Notes: generated by a model not told the origin, from the sequence alone. Shown: positions 1 to 7,303, counted from the first letter of the stretch. The stretch: DNA of 9,853 bases from an uncultured Bacteroidales bacterium (GCA_947177845.1 CAMWVZ010000027.1:1-9853); one strand, 5' to 3'. Made by a program: numbers and translations.

Positions 1-1513
1 GCAACTTACCGGCCTTGAGCACGTTGGCCAAGTCCTGACCTTCTTCCACGGTGAAACCGCCGGTAATGGACGAACGGCCTCCGGGAATTTCCCCGTTTAC
101 CGTAGGCCACGAATAGGCCACGTTGTCAAGCACAATCGCAATCGAACGACCGATGTTGTGGCCGGTGAGGTTCTTCCATACGCGGGCACCTTCGGTGTTC
201 ATGCTCATGCTGATTTCCACACCGCCGTTCTGCCCAAAATCCTGACGGGCATCGGTGATGACATCGCCGCCGAGAGGAGCGCGACCGTCGCGGGTGCTCA
301 CTTTCAGCGCCACGAGCGAATAGATATCGGTATTGTTCTGAATGGGTTTTACCGACCAAACGAACTTGACGTTGCGGGGGAATTTCGAGGAAGCCTGCTC
401 AAGCATACGGTCTACCTTTTCCATATCCTTGGCGCGGGCATAGCCCACCACCGGTCCCTGACGCTGTTCGTCGCCTTGGAAAAGCGTAGGCATCAACACC
501 GCGAAAAGAGGATTCTGCGCCTGCCATTGCGCGGCATCGAGACCTTCTTCGGTGGTGGTGCCGTTGTTGTTCAACTGCGCCAGAAGTTCGTCTTCGGCCT
601 GGGTGGCGGAATCTTTTTCGGTTTTCTGTTCGGCTACCGTGGTTTCGGTTTCAGCCTCGCCCTGCAGGTTCTGCACCGACACCAAGTAGGTGTTGGCTTC
701 CTGCAGATAGGGTGCCAATTCGCTGAATTCGTAGGTTTCCCAAAATTCGAGCTGGGCGGTTCCCTGCAGAAGCTTGCGCACACGGGCGGGGTCCTTCACG
801 CCGGGCAATTCCACCAAGATACGGTCGGTCTGCGCCAATTTCTGAATATTGGGCTGCGCCACACCGAATTTGTCGATACGGGTACGGAGAATCTGATACG
901 TGCGGTCGAAAGCGCCGGAGGCCTCCTTGCGTACCGCCGAAAGCACCTCTTCGTTGGTGGAAGTGGCGCTCACGTCTTTCATCTCGAAGCTGAAAATGGC
1001 GGCCATTTGGGCGTTGGGGTCCTTTTCGTTCCAAACCCGGCCGAACACATCCACAAAGTTGGTGTTGGGTTCGGTGCGGTTCACAATCACCGCCTCTTCC
1101 ATCACACTATTAAAGAAAGGATCTTCGCTGAAACCCGAAAGGGCGCGTACCACATCGGCGGTCGAAACTTCCATCAACACGTTCATACCGCCGCGCAGGT
1201 CCAAACCGAGGTTCAGTTCGCGCGCCTTGCATTCCTTGTAGGTATATTTGCGGATGAGGATGTTGTATACCACCTCGTTGCCCACCGAATCAAGAAAATA
1301 CTGATGTTTGCGGTTGAAGATCGAATCGTAGAGGAAACGTTCGACAACTTCGTTGCCCTGCGCCAAAGCCTGCGCTTCCACAGCCGTATTCTGCGCGGCG
1401 AAAGCATCGGCTTTCTTGTCCACTTTCCGCGCGAAGAACGTAAAGGAAAGCTGGAACAAGCAAATAATAGCCAAGGTTATCGCAAAAAACCTGATAACAC
1501 CCTTGTTCTGCAT
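1..1513 (-). CDS. secDF: Protein translocase subunit SecD, probably the N-terminal part of a SecDF fusion (partial, runs off left edge)
   Basis: SecD/SecF use the proton gradient to complete export of proteins through SecYEG at the inner membrane. Reading the minus strand from ATG at 1513, the frame stays open for 504 codons to the window edge. Residues about 7-28 form the first membrane helix (hydrophobic, followed by RKVDKK). The signature LGLDLRGG lies at residues 102-109 and begins the periplasmic P1 region. The segment ending FTVEEGQDLANVLKAGKL is the conserved stretch just before the second membrane helix. A Glu/Thr/Gln-rich, low-complexity linker occupies about residues 286-330. The C-terminal membrane domain and any SecF half are outside the window; the fusion is inferred because Bacteroidota usually carry SecD and SecF as one protein. 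The start is preceded by an A/T-rich leader without a Shine-Dalgarno. The gene lies 61 bp downstream of ansA on the same strand. Confidence 0.95.
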   Translation of the reverse strand, partial: MQNKGVIRFFAITLAIICLFQLSFTFFARKVDKKADAFAAQNTAVEAQALAQGNEVVERFLYDSIFNRKHQYFLDSVGNEVVYNILIRKYTYKECKARELNLGLDLRGGMNVLMEVSTADVVRALSGFSEDPFFNSVMEEAVIVNRTEPNTNFVDVFGRVWNEKDPNAQMAAIFSFEMKDVSATSTNEEVLSAVRKEASGAFDRTYQILRTRIDKFGVAQPNIQKLAQTDRILVELPGVKDPARVRKLLQGTAQLEFWETYEFSELAPYLQEANTYLVSVQNLQGEAETETTVAEQKTEKDSATQAEDELLAQLNNNGTTTEEGLDAAQWQAQNPLFAVLMPTLFQGDEQRQGPVVGYARAKDMEKVDRMLEQASSKFPRNVKFVWSVKPIQNNTDIYSLVALKVSTRDGRAPLGGDVITDARQDFGQNGGVEISMSMNTEGARVWKNLTGHNIGRSIAIVLDNVAYSWPTVNGEIPGGRSSITGGFTVEEGQDLANVLKAGKL

Positions 1514-1557
1514 AACTATATAATGTTTATTTTGTTAAAAATCGTGTAAAAAGCCTG

Positions 1558-1565
1558 CAAAGATA
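1558..1565 (-). promoter_or_regulatory. Probable -7 box of a secDF promoter
   Basis: Read on the minus strand the bases are TATCTTTG, an exact match to the Bacteroidota -7 consensus TAnnTTTG. It lies in the 61-bp gap between the ansA stop and the secDF ATG, about 45 bp before the start codon. No convincing -33 TTTG is visible at the usual 19-21 bp upstream, which would fall inside the end of ansA. It suggests secDF can be transcribed separately from ansA. Confidence 0.5.
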
Positions 1566-1574
1566 CGATAATTT

Positions 1575-2621
1575 TCATAATGCCCGGTGTTCGGTCATTT
1601 CGCCGCGCAGGGGACGGGCCAACATCTTACAACTTTGGGTGTAGGAAAGCCCCTTGCCCAGCACATACATCATCTTGGCCACCGCCGCCTCCGTGGTCAT
1701 ATCGCGGCCGTCCACCACGTCGCAATCCTGCAAAAGCGTGCTGGCGGCATATTTGCCCATCTCCACACTGCCCTCGGCGCATTGCGTAACATTGAGCACG
1801 GGGATATGGAGTTTCTTCATGAGCTTGATCCATTGTTCGAATTCGCGGCACGAAGGCGCGTTGCCCGAGCCGTAGGTTTCGAGCACCACCCCGCGGAAAC
1901 GCGAGAAAAACGAAGATTCGAGGCAGAAAGGACAGCCGGGGTAGAGCTTGAAGATAAAGATACGGTGTTCGAGTTCGGATTGCAGGCGGAAGCCCTCCTG
2001 TGTGGATTTGGCATGAATCCGGTTGAGCTTGTCCGACCACTTCACATGCACGCCCGCCTTGGCCAAAGCGGGAAAATTGGGACTATGGAAAGCCGTGAAG
2101 CTTTCCGCACTGTATTTGGTGATGCGGTTGCCCCGATAAAGACTGTCGCCGAAGCACACGCACACTTCCCGCACCTTGGCCCTGCCCTGTTCGTCGACGG
2201 CCGCGGCCATTTCTATGGAGTTGACCAGATTGGCCTTTCCATCGCTGCGGAGCACGCCCACAGGAAGCTGCGAGCCGGTAAGGATGACAGGCTTGTCGAG
2301 GTTTTCGAGCATGAAACTGAGCGCGGAGGCGGTGAAAGCCATGGTGTCGGTGCCGTGCAGCACCACAAAACCGCTGTAACGCTTGTAGTTGTTGCGGATT
2401 ACGTTGCCGATTTCGTTCCACCTCTCGGGCCCCATATCCGAAGAATCAATCAGATGCGGAAAACTATAAGCCGAAATATCCACATCGAGGTTGTCCAAAT
2501 CGGGAATAGACTCCTTGAGCCTTTCGAACTTGAAAGGGGAAAGAGCGCCCGTCTGCGGATCCTGTATCATGCCGATGGTTCCGCCCGTATATACTAACAG
2601 TATCTTTCTCTTGGCTGTCAT
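1575..2621 (-). CDS. ansA: Type I (cytoplasmic) L-asparaginase
   Basis: Hydrolyses L-asparagine to L-aspartate and ammonia in the cytoplasm. The 348-residue length is close to that of the E. coli type I enzyme, and there is no signal peptide, unlike periplasmic type II enzymes. Conserved elements seen: YTGGTIG at 11-17 with the nucleophile Thr15; DSSDM at 59-63 (substrate-binding Ser); HGTDTMA at 89-95 with the second catalytic pair Thr91/Asp92; and RITK ending at Lys169, the expected catalytic lysine. The C-terminal third contains the regulatory-domain-like segment LETYGSGNAPS. The ATG at 2621 is chosen because the family core begins within ten residues of it; the upstream region is A-rich with no Shine-Dalgarno. 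It is divergent from tnaA and upstream of secDF. Other amidohydrolases of the asparaginase/glutaminase fold are possible, but the motifs fit AnsA well. Confidence 0.95.
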   Translation of the reverse strand: MTAKRKILLVYTGGTIGMIQDPQTGALSPFKFERLKESIPDLDNLDVDISAYSFPHLIDSSDMGPERWNEIGNVIRNNYKRYSGFVVLHGTDTMAFTASALSFMLENLDKPVILTGSQLPVGVLRSDGKANLVNSIEMAAAVDEQGRAKVREVCVCFGDSLYRGNRITKYSAESFTAFHSPNFPALAKAGVHVKWSDKLNRIHAKSTQEGFRLQSELEHRIFIFKLYPGCPFCLESSFFSRFRGVVLETYGSGNAPSCREFEQWIKLMKKLHIPVLNVTQCAEGSVEMGKYAASTLLQDCDVVDGRDMTTEAAVAKMMYVLGKGLSYTQSCKMLARPLRGEMTEHRAL

Positions 2622-2648
2622 TTCACATCAATCTTTCCGAACAGGCTG

Positions 2649-2656
2649 CAAAGGTA
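2649..2656 (-). promoter_or_regulatory. Probable -7 box of the ansA promoter
   Basis: On the minus strand the bases are TACCTTTG, an exact TAnnTTTG match, 27 bp before the ansA ATG at 2621. The usual -33 TTTG is not evident. If transcription starts about 5-7 nt downstream, the leader would be only about 20 nt. Confidence 0.55.
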
Positions 2657-2678
2657 TGAAAACGATAGAAAATATTTG

Positions 2679-2686
2679 TACCTTTG
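2679..2686 (+). promoter_or_regulatory. Probable -7 box of the tnaA promoter
   Basis: TACCTTTG is an exact match to the Bacteroidota -7 consensus, 71 bp before the tnaA ATG. No clear -33 TTTG is seen 19-21 bp upstream. The predicted leader of about 65 nt contains a short G/C-rich palindrome (2704-2716) and then an A-rich tract (about 2726-2757) that probably serves as the ribosome entry region. Confidence 0.55.
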
Positions 2687-2757
2687 CAAGATTGCGTATG
2701 CCGCGCCACCGTGGCGGCTTGCAGAGAAGAAAAAAAATCAATTAAAAACATAAAACC

Positions 2758-4131
2758 ATGGAATTACCTTTCGCAGAATCTTGGAAAATCAAGATGGTGG
2801 AGCCTATCCGCAAGAGCACGCGCGAACAGCGTGAAAAATGGCTCAAGGAAGCACATTACAATGTGTTCCAACTTAAATCCGAACAAGTTTACATCGACTG
2901 CATCACCGACTCCGGTACCGGTTCGATGAGCGACCGTCAGTGGGCGGCCATGATGATGGGCGACGAAAGCTATGCCGGCGCCTCGTCCTTCTTCCGCCTC
3001 AAGGACACGATTACCCGCATCACGGGCTTTGAGTATGTGATCCCCACCCACCAGGGCCGTGCCGCCGAAAACGTATTGTTCAGCCACTTGGTGAAACCCG
3101 GTGCCATCGTTCCCGGCAACTCGCACTTCGACACCACCAAGGGTCACATCGAAAGCCGCAAGGCTACCGCCGTAGACTGCACGATCGACGAAGCCAAGGA
3201 CACCCAGCTCGAACTTCCCTTCAAGGGCAACGTAGACCCCAAGAAATTGGAAAAGGTGTTGGCCGAAAACGCCGACAAGGTGCCTTTCATCATCGTCACC
3301 ATCACCAACAACACCGCCGGCGGCCAGCCCGTTTCCATGCAGAACCTGCGCGAAGTGAGGGCCATCGCCGACAAATACAAGAAGCGCGTTATCCTCGACT
3401 CCGCCCGTTTTGCCGAAAACGCCTACTTCATCAAGACCCGTGAAAAAGGCTACGAAAACAAGACGATTAAGGAAATCGTAAAGGAAATCTATTCGTTGGC
3501 CGATGCCATGACCATGTCGGCCAAGAAAGACGGTATCGTGAACATGGGCGGTTTCATCGCCACCCGTCACGAAGACTGGTACGAAGGCGCCAAGTGCTTC
3601 TGCATTCCTTTCGAAGGCTACCTCACCTACGGCGGTATGAACGGCCGTGATATGGACGCTTTGGCTGTCGGTTTGGACGAAAACACCGAATTCGACAACC
3701 TCGAAACCCGTATCAAGCAAGTGGAATATCTGGCCAAACGCTTCGACGAATTCGGCATTCCCTACCAGCGTCCTGTCGGTGGTCACGCCATCTTCGTAGA
3801 TGCCACACGTATCCTCACCCAGGTTCCCAAGGAAGAATTCCCCGCCCAGACGCTCACCACCGAGCTCTATCTGGAAGCCGGTATCCGTGGTTGCGAAATC
3901 GGTTACATCTTGGCCGACCGCGACCCCGTTACGCGCGAAAACCGTTTCGGCGGCCTCGACCTGCTCCGTCTCTGCATCCCGCGCCGTGTGTACACCAACA
4001 ACCACATGGACGTGATTGCCGTGGCCATGAAGAACGTGTTCGACCGTCGCGACCAAATCAAACGCGGTGTCAAGATTGTTTGGGAAGCCGAACTGATGCG
4101 TCACTTCACCGTTCAGCTCGAAAGACTCTAA
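2758..4131 (+). CDS. tnaA: Tryptophanase (tryptophan indole-lyase)
   Basis: PLP enzyme that splits L-tryptophan into indole, pyruvate and ammonia in the cytoplasm; it would make the organism indole-positive. At 457 residues it is the normal family size. The PLP site is MSAKKD, with the Schiff-base lysine expected at Lys257. Cofactor residues Asp214 and Arg217 lie in LDSARF. Tryptophanase rather than tyrosine phenol-lyase is supported by three positions: Asp125 in HFDTTKGH (phenol-lyases have Thr), Ile381 in CEIGY (phenol-lyases have Arg in ERG), and His416 in NHMD, equivalent to the E. coli active-site His. The ATG at 2758 fits the conserved start MELPFAESWK, which I recall from Porphyromonas-type enzymes. 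No tnaC-like leader with Trp codons or Rho-type arrangement is seen and no Trp permease adjoins, so regulation must differ from the E. coli operon. It is monocistronic, ending in a strong terminator. Confidence 0.96.
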   Translation: MELPFAESWKIKMVEPIRKSTREQREKWLKEAHYNVFQLKSEQVYIDCITDSGTGSMSDRQWAAMMMGDESYAGASSFFRLKDTITRITGFEYVIPTHQGRAAENVLFSHLVKPGAIVPGNSHFDTTKGHIESRKATAVDCTIDEAKDTQLELPFKGNVDPKKLEKVLAENADKVPFIIVTITNNTAGGQPVSMQNLREVRAIADKYKKRVILDSARFAENAYFIKTREKGYENKTIKEIVKEIYSLADAMTMSAKKDGIVNMGGFIATRHEDWYEGAKCFCIPFEGYLTYGGMNGRDMDALAVGLDENTEFDNLETRIKQVEYLAKRFDEFGIPYQRPVGGHAIFVDATRILTQVPKEEFPAQTLTTELYLEAGIRGCEIGYILADRDPVTRENRFGGLDLLRLCIPRRVYTNNHMDVIAVAMKNVFDRRDQIKRGVKIVWEAELMRHFTVQLERL

Positions 4132-4152
4132 TCTTTTTCCTGAATTTCCGAA

Positions 4153-4186
4153 GGGTGGCGCAGGATACGTTGCGCCGCCCTTTTTT
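4153..4186 (+). terminator. Intrinsic terminator of tnaA
   Basis: GGGTGGCGCA (4153-4162) pairs with TGCGCCGCCC (4171-4180) over 10 bp with one G-U pair and an 8-nt loop, directly followed by six T (4181-4186). It starts 21 bp after the tnaA stop codon and separates tnaA from the tamL-like gene. Confidence 0.9.
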
Positions 4187-4214
4187 GTTGGTTTTCAACC
4201 GACGTTTAACTTTC
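4184..4214 (+). promoter_or_regulatory. Possible promoter of the tamL-like gene overlapping the terminator T tract
   Basis: TTTG (4184-4187) is followed after exactly 19 bp by TAACTTTC (4207-4214), one base off the TAnnTTTG consensus. The spacing is ideal for a Bacteroidota sigma-A promoter. The start codon is only 10 bp after the -7 box, so the transcript would be nearly leaderless; this makes the call tentative. Confidence 0.35.
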
Positions 4215-4224
4215 TGTTTTTGCC

Positions 4225-6636
4225 ATGCACCTTGCGGCCAAGCACATCCGTCTGTTTCTCAAAGCCTTCCTTATAGGGGGCGCGGTGATGCTTTTCGCCT
4301 GTTCGTGCAACAGCCTCAAGAAAGTGCCGCAAGACGAAAGCCTGCTTGTGGCCAATAAAGCCAAAATCAGCGGCAAGGGCATCATCTCCAAATCCGATAT
4401 GCTCCACATGGTGGTGCAGGAACCCAACAGCCGCTTTTTCGGAGCCCGCGTCAAGCTCAGTTTCTACAATTGGGCGAAAGACAAGGACAATTGGTGGAAC
4501 AACCGCCTGCGCAGAATAGGCGAGGAACCCGCCATTTTCGACTCCTCCCTCATCACCTCCTCGCAGGAGAGGATTCTCTCCTTAGCCAACAGCAAGGGCT
4601 ATTTCTCCCCCACCCTCACCACCGAAGTACACCGCAAGGGAAAGGACAAGCGCAAGGTGGAGGTGTCGTATATGCTCAAACTCGGCGAGCCCTATCATCT
4701 GCGCAACATCTACCTGCATGTGGACGACGACAGCCTCACCGACAAACTCCTGCGCTGGGACAAGGAAACCTTGCTCAAAAGCGGTATGCAGTATCAGGTG
4801 AGTATGCTCGACAAAGAGCGCACCCGCATCACCGAGCAGTTGCAGAACGAAGGCTATTGGGCGTTCAATAAAGACTTTATCAATTATCAGATAGACAGCT
4901 CGGTGGGTAACAAACAAATGGATGTGGATTTATACGTGCGGCGGCTGGTTTCTCCGTTTGTAGACAGTCTCACGGGCGAACCCATCCGGCTCAGCCATAA
5001 ACGCTACCGCATCGGAGACGTGTACATCCAACCGCAGTCCCGCTCGCAGATTCTCGAACAGGACCCCGTTGTCGACACCACCCTTTTCGAGAACATCAGC
5101 CGCCGCAAAAAACGGAAAGGCAAATCGGGTCCCGAGTATTATATTCTGAATCAAGGGAAACCCATCATACGCTACAAACCTGTCATTCAAAAGACCTTTT
5201 TGGAGAGCGGCGATTATTACGCCTTGCGGAACGAACGCAGAACCTACGACAATCTGAGCGACCTGCGGGTGTTTCAGTATACCGACATCTCGCTGAAAGA
5301 AAAGCCCTACGACACATCCAAATCCTTCTACGAAAACGACTTGCTCGACTGCCATATCCGTATGTTGCAGGGCAGCCGTTTCGGGTTCAGCGTGGAAGGC
5401 CAGCTCACCACCACATCGGGTATTCAGGGCATTGCCGTGGGCGTGTCTTTCCAAAACCGCAACACCTTCGGGGGCGGCGAAATCCTGAGCGTGCGGCTTC
5501 GGGGCGTGTATGAATTGCAGGCTACCGTAGACCGCGAAAAGAACAAGACCTTTCTCAACACGTTCGAGGCCAAGGCCGAGGTATGCCTCGAATTTCCCCG
5601 TTTCTTAGTGCCGGGCGGCATGAACTGGACCTCCAAACATTTCCGTCCCTCGAGTATCATCTCCCTCAGTTACAGCTATCAACAAAAGCGCGATTATTCG
5701 CGGGGCATCTTCAACGCCACTTTCGGCTATCATTGGCGTGAAAATTATACCGAACACACCTTCAACCCCTTGGAAGCGAGCGCCGTACAGATGCTCCAAA
5801 CTTCGAGTAGCTTTCAATCCTCTCTGGACGAATACAGACGGACGCAAAACTACCGTCTGCTCTATCAATACAGCAACCATTTCATCCTCACCCCGCACTA
5901 TCAGTTCGTATTCAACAACTACAAGAGCGACGAGGTAAAGGATTTCGAATATTTCGCCTTGGATGTGGAGGTGGCGGGAAGCTTGCTCTACGGCATCGCC
6001 TATGCCATCCACGGCAAGAAAGACGCTTCTTCGGCGGGCTATCAGATTTTCGGGCTGCCGTTCTCGCAATACGCCAAAATTGAAGCCGACTACCGGCATC
6101 ATTTCGTGTTCGGCAAACGCACCGAACTGGTGTTCCGCGGTGCGGTGGGGGTAGGATACAGTTACGGAAACGCGGTGGCGCTGCCCTACGAAAAGAGTAT
6201 GTTTATCGGCGGCAACAGCACCCTGCGGGCCTGGCCGCTCTATCAGCTGGGCCCCGGCATCTACGCCCTGCCCGAGGGAAAGACCGATTTCGAGCGTTTG
6301 GGCGATGTGATGTTGGTGTTCAATCTGGAACAACGTTTTCCTATCGTGAGCGGCTTGCGGGGGGCGGTGTTCCTCGATTTGGGGAACATCTGGATGGTGC
6401 GGCCCAATGAGGCTTTGCCCGGGGGCGAGTTCAAGTTTACGGAATTCTACAAGCAGTTCGCTTTCGGCACCGGCGTAGGTCTGCGCTACGATTTCAAGTT
6501 TTTCCTGATTCGCGTGGACGTGGGAATTCCCTTGCGCGACCCCTCGCTCCTGAGCACGGGACAAAATACGTGGGTAATCCGTCACCTGCGTTGGCGGAAC
6601 CTTTTGTTCAACTTCGGCATCGGGTATCCGTTTTAG
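4225..6636 (+). CDS. tamL: TamA/BamA-family (Omp85) outer-membrane lipoprotein, TamL-like
   Basis: Predicted outer-membrane beta-barrel with periplasmic POTRA-type domains, of the family that inserts or moves proteins and perhaps lipids at the outer membrane. Residues 1-25 are a signal peptide with a hydrophobic core ending LFACSCNS; the lipidated residue is Cys26 or Cys28, Cys28 aligning better with the C-x-x-x-K-x-VP start I recall from Bacteroidota TamL. POTRA-like segments span roughly residues 35-260 and 260-385 (GEPYHLRNIYLHV, KRYRIGDVYIQP). The barrel runs from about 385 to the end, with the L6-type motif STLRAW centred on Arg668 and a terminal beta-strand ending in Phe (FNFGIGYPF). 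Length 803 aa is typical. It begins 38 bp after the tnaA terminator and is followed 31 bp later by an acyltransferase gene. The partner gene tamB is not next to it. BamA itself is less likely because of the lipoprotein start and the weak POTRA number. Confidence 0.88.
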   Translation: MHLAAKHIRLFLKAFLIGGAVMLFACSCNSLKKVPQDESLLVANKAKISGKGIISKSDMLHMVVQEPNSRFFGARVKLSFYNWAKDKDNWWNNRLRRIGEEPAIFDSSLITSSQERILSLANSKGYFSPTLTTEVHRKGKDKRKVEVSYMLKLGEPYHLRNIYLHVDDDSLTDKLLRWDKETLLKSGMQYQVSMLDKERTRITEQLQNEGYWAFNKDFINYQIDSSVGNKQMDVDLYVRRLVSPFVDSLTGEPIRLSHKRYRIGDVYIQPQSRSQILEQDPVVDTTLFENISRRKKRKGKSGPEYYILNQGKPIIRYKPVIQKTFLESGDYYALRNERRTYDNLSDLRVFQYTDISLKEKPYDTSKSFYENDLLDCHIRMLQGSRFGFSVEGQLTTTSGIQGIAVGVSFQNRNTFGGGEILSVRLRGVYELQATVDREKNKTFLNTFEAKAEVCLEFPRFLVPGGMNWTSKHFRPSSIISLSYSYQQKRDYSRGIFNATFGYHWRENYTEHTFNPLEASAVQMLQTSSSFQSSLDEYRRTQNYRLLYQYSNHFILTPHYQFVFNNYKSDEVKDFEYFALDVEVAGSLLYGIAYAIHGKKDASSAGYQIFGLPFSQYAKIEADYRHHFVFGKRTELVFRGAVGVGYSYGNAVALPYEKSMFIGGNSTLRAWPLYQLGPGIYALPEGKTDFERLGDVMLVFNLEQRFPIVSGLRGAVFLDLGNIWMVRPNEALPGGEFKFTEFYKQFAFGTGVGLRYDFKFFLIRVDVGIPLRDPSLLSTGQNTWVIRHLRWRNLLFNFGIGYPF

Positions 6637-6667
6637 GAACCGGACCGTCTATTTTCACATTTATATA

Positions 6668-7216
6668 ATGGTGAACTTTTCGAAGAAGATACTGCGCCTT
6701 TGGGGTTGGAACGCCGAGGGATTCACGCCCGCCGACGAGCGTTATATCCTGATTGTGGCCCCCCACACGAGCTGGCGCGACTTCGTTATCGGGAAACTGG
6801 CGCTCGAGGCCAAAGGCGTTCCCGCCGTGTTCCTCATCAAGAAAGAGTTTTTTGTGTTTCCTATCCGCCGCCTGCTCAAAGGGCTCGGGGGGCTGCCCGT
6901 AGACCGCAGGCACGCCGGAGGCATCATCGAAAGCACCGCAAGCCTGCTCGAGCGCCACAAAGACCGCCGCATGGCCGTGGTCATCACCCCCGAAGGCACC
7001 CGCCGCCGCACCGAAAACTGGAAGAAAGGCTTTTACGTGCTGGCCCGCCGCACCCACCTTCCCGTCTACGCCGGCATCGTGGACTACCGCAAGAAAACCT
7101 GCGACATCCTCCCCGCCCCCCTCGACCTCGACAAACCTTTCGACGCGGTGATGAAAGACCTTTCCGAAATCTATAAAGGCGCCCAAGGCAAATATCCCGA
7201 GAACTTTAATTTTTAG
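6668..7216 (+). CDS. PlsC-like lysophospholipid/glycerol acyltransferase family protein (short form)
   Basis: Acyltransferase fold that transfers fatty acyl groups to a lyso-lipid or related acceptor. Motif I, H-x4-D, is HTSWRD with His33 and Asp38 as catalytic pair; motif II is GGLPVDR at 74-80; motif III is EGTRR with Glu109-Gly-Thr-Arg112; a proline-containing LPVYAG follows as motif IV. At 182 residues it is shorter than classic PlsC (about 240) and has no N-terminal membrane helix, so it is probably peripheral to the inner membrane. The ATG at 6668 lies 31 bp after the tamL-like stop with no terminator between, so the two are probably co-transcribed. The acceptor cannot be told from sequence; 1-acylglycerol-3-phosphate is only the default guess. 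Confidence 0.85.
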   Translation: MVNFSKKILRLWGWNAEGFTPADERYILIVAPHTSWRDFVIGKLALEAKGVPAVFLIKKEFFVFPIRRLLKGLGGLPVDRRHAGGIIESTASLLERHKDRRMAVVITPEGTRRRTENWKKGFYVLARRTHLPVYAGIVDYRKKTCDILPAPLDLDKPFDAVMKDLSEIYKGAQGKYPENFNF

Positions 7217-7233
7217 AATTCGGGATTTTTTTG

Positions 7234-7241
7234 TACCTTCG
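7234..7241 (+). promoter_or_regulatory. Probable -7 box of the rpsF operon promoter
   Basis: TACCTTCG differs by one base from TAnnTTTG and lies 18 bp after the acyltransferase stop codon and 62 bp before the rpsF ATG. A partial -33 (TTTT, 7211-7214) sits 19 bp upstream, at the end of the previous gene. Confidence 0.5.
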
Positions 7242-7245
7242 CGCC

Positions 7246-7267
7246 CCTGCCGTGGAAAAGCGGCGGG
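7246..7267 (+). promoter_or_regulatory. Leader hairpin before rpsF, candidate S6:S18 autoregulatory element
   Basis: CCTGCCG (7246-7252) pairs with CGGCGGG (7261-7267) in a 7-bp stem with one G-U pair and an 8-nt purine-rich loop (7253-7260). It is in the predicted 5' leader, about 36 nt before rpsF. Leaders of rpsF-rpsR operons in many bacteria carry a hairpin with a CCG element bound by the S6:S18 complex. Here a CCG occurs within the left arm, so the match is suggestive only. There is no T tract, so it is not a terminator. Confidence 0.4.
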
Positions 7268-7303
7268 AAATAAACCATTATTAAACCCTAACAAAGTAAA
7301 ACG

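Larger units (their letters stand above)
2647..2688. repeat. 10-bp inverted repeat made by the divergent ansA/tnaA -7 boxes
   Basis: The left arm TGCAAAGGTA (2647-2656) and right arm TACCTTTGCA (2679-2688) are perfect reverse complements separated by 22 bp of A/T-rich sequence. Each arm contains one TAnnTTTG box, pointing outward: left toward ansA, right toward tnaA. The repeat may be just two good promoters with the same sequence, or it may double as a protein-binding site. Confidence 0.7.

Noticed and set aside
158..1549. Long open frame of 463 codons on the plus strand opposite secDF
   Set aside because: It mirrors the real SecD frame and has a His/Gly/Phe-rich, family-less translation, as expected from the complement of a G/C-biased gene. 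SecD motifs on the minus strand are unambiguous.
1587..2597. 336-codon plus-strand frame opposite ansA
   Set aside because: Shadow frame; asparaginase catalytic motifs are all on the minus strand and the antisense translation resembles no protein family I know.
2704..2716. G/C-rich palindrome in the tnaA leader as a terminator or attenuator
   Set aside because: The stem is only about 5 bp with a minimal loop and has no T tract, so it is too weak to support an attenuator call.
2764..4104. 446-codon minus-strand frame opposite tnaA
   Set aside because: Antisense shadow of a well-conserved gene with strong third-position bias; its translation shows no recognisable domain and lies entirely within tnaA.
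2758..4131. Tyrosine phenol-lyase as an alternative identity for the PLP lyase
   Set aside because: The discriminating positions fit tryptophanase: Asp125 instead of Thr, Ile381 instead of the phenol-lyase Arg.
5605..6585. 326-codon minus-strand frame opposite the tamL-like gene
   Set aside because: Complement of the barrel-coding region, with no start context or domain; the plus-strand Omp85 features explain the sequence.
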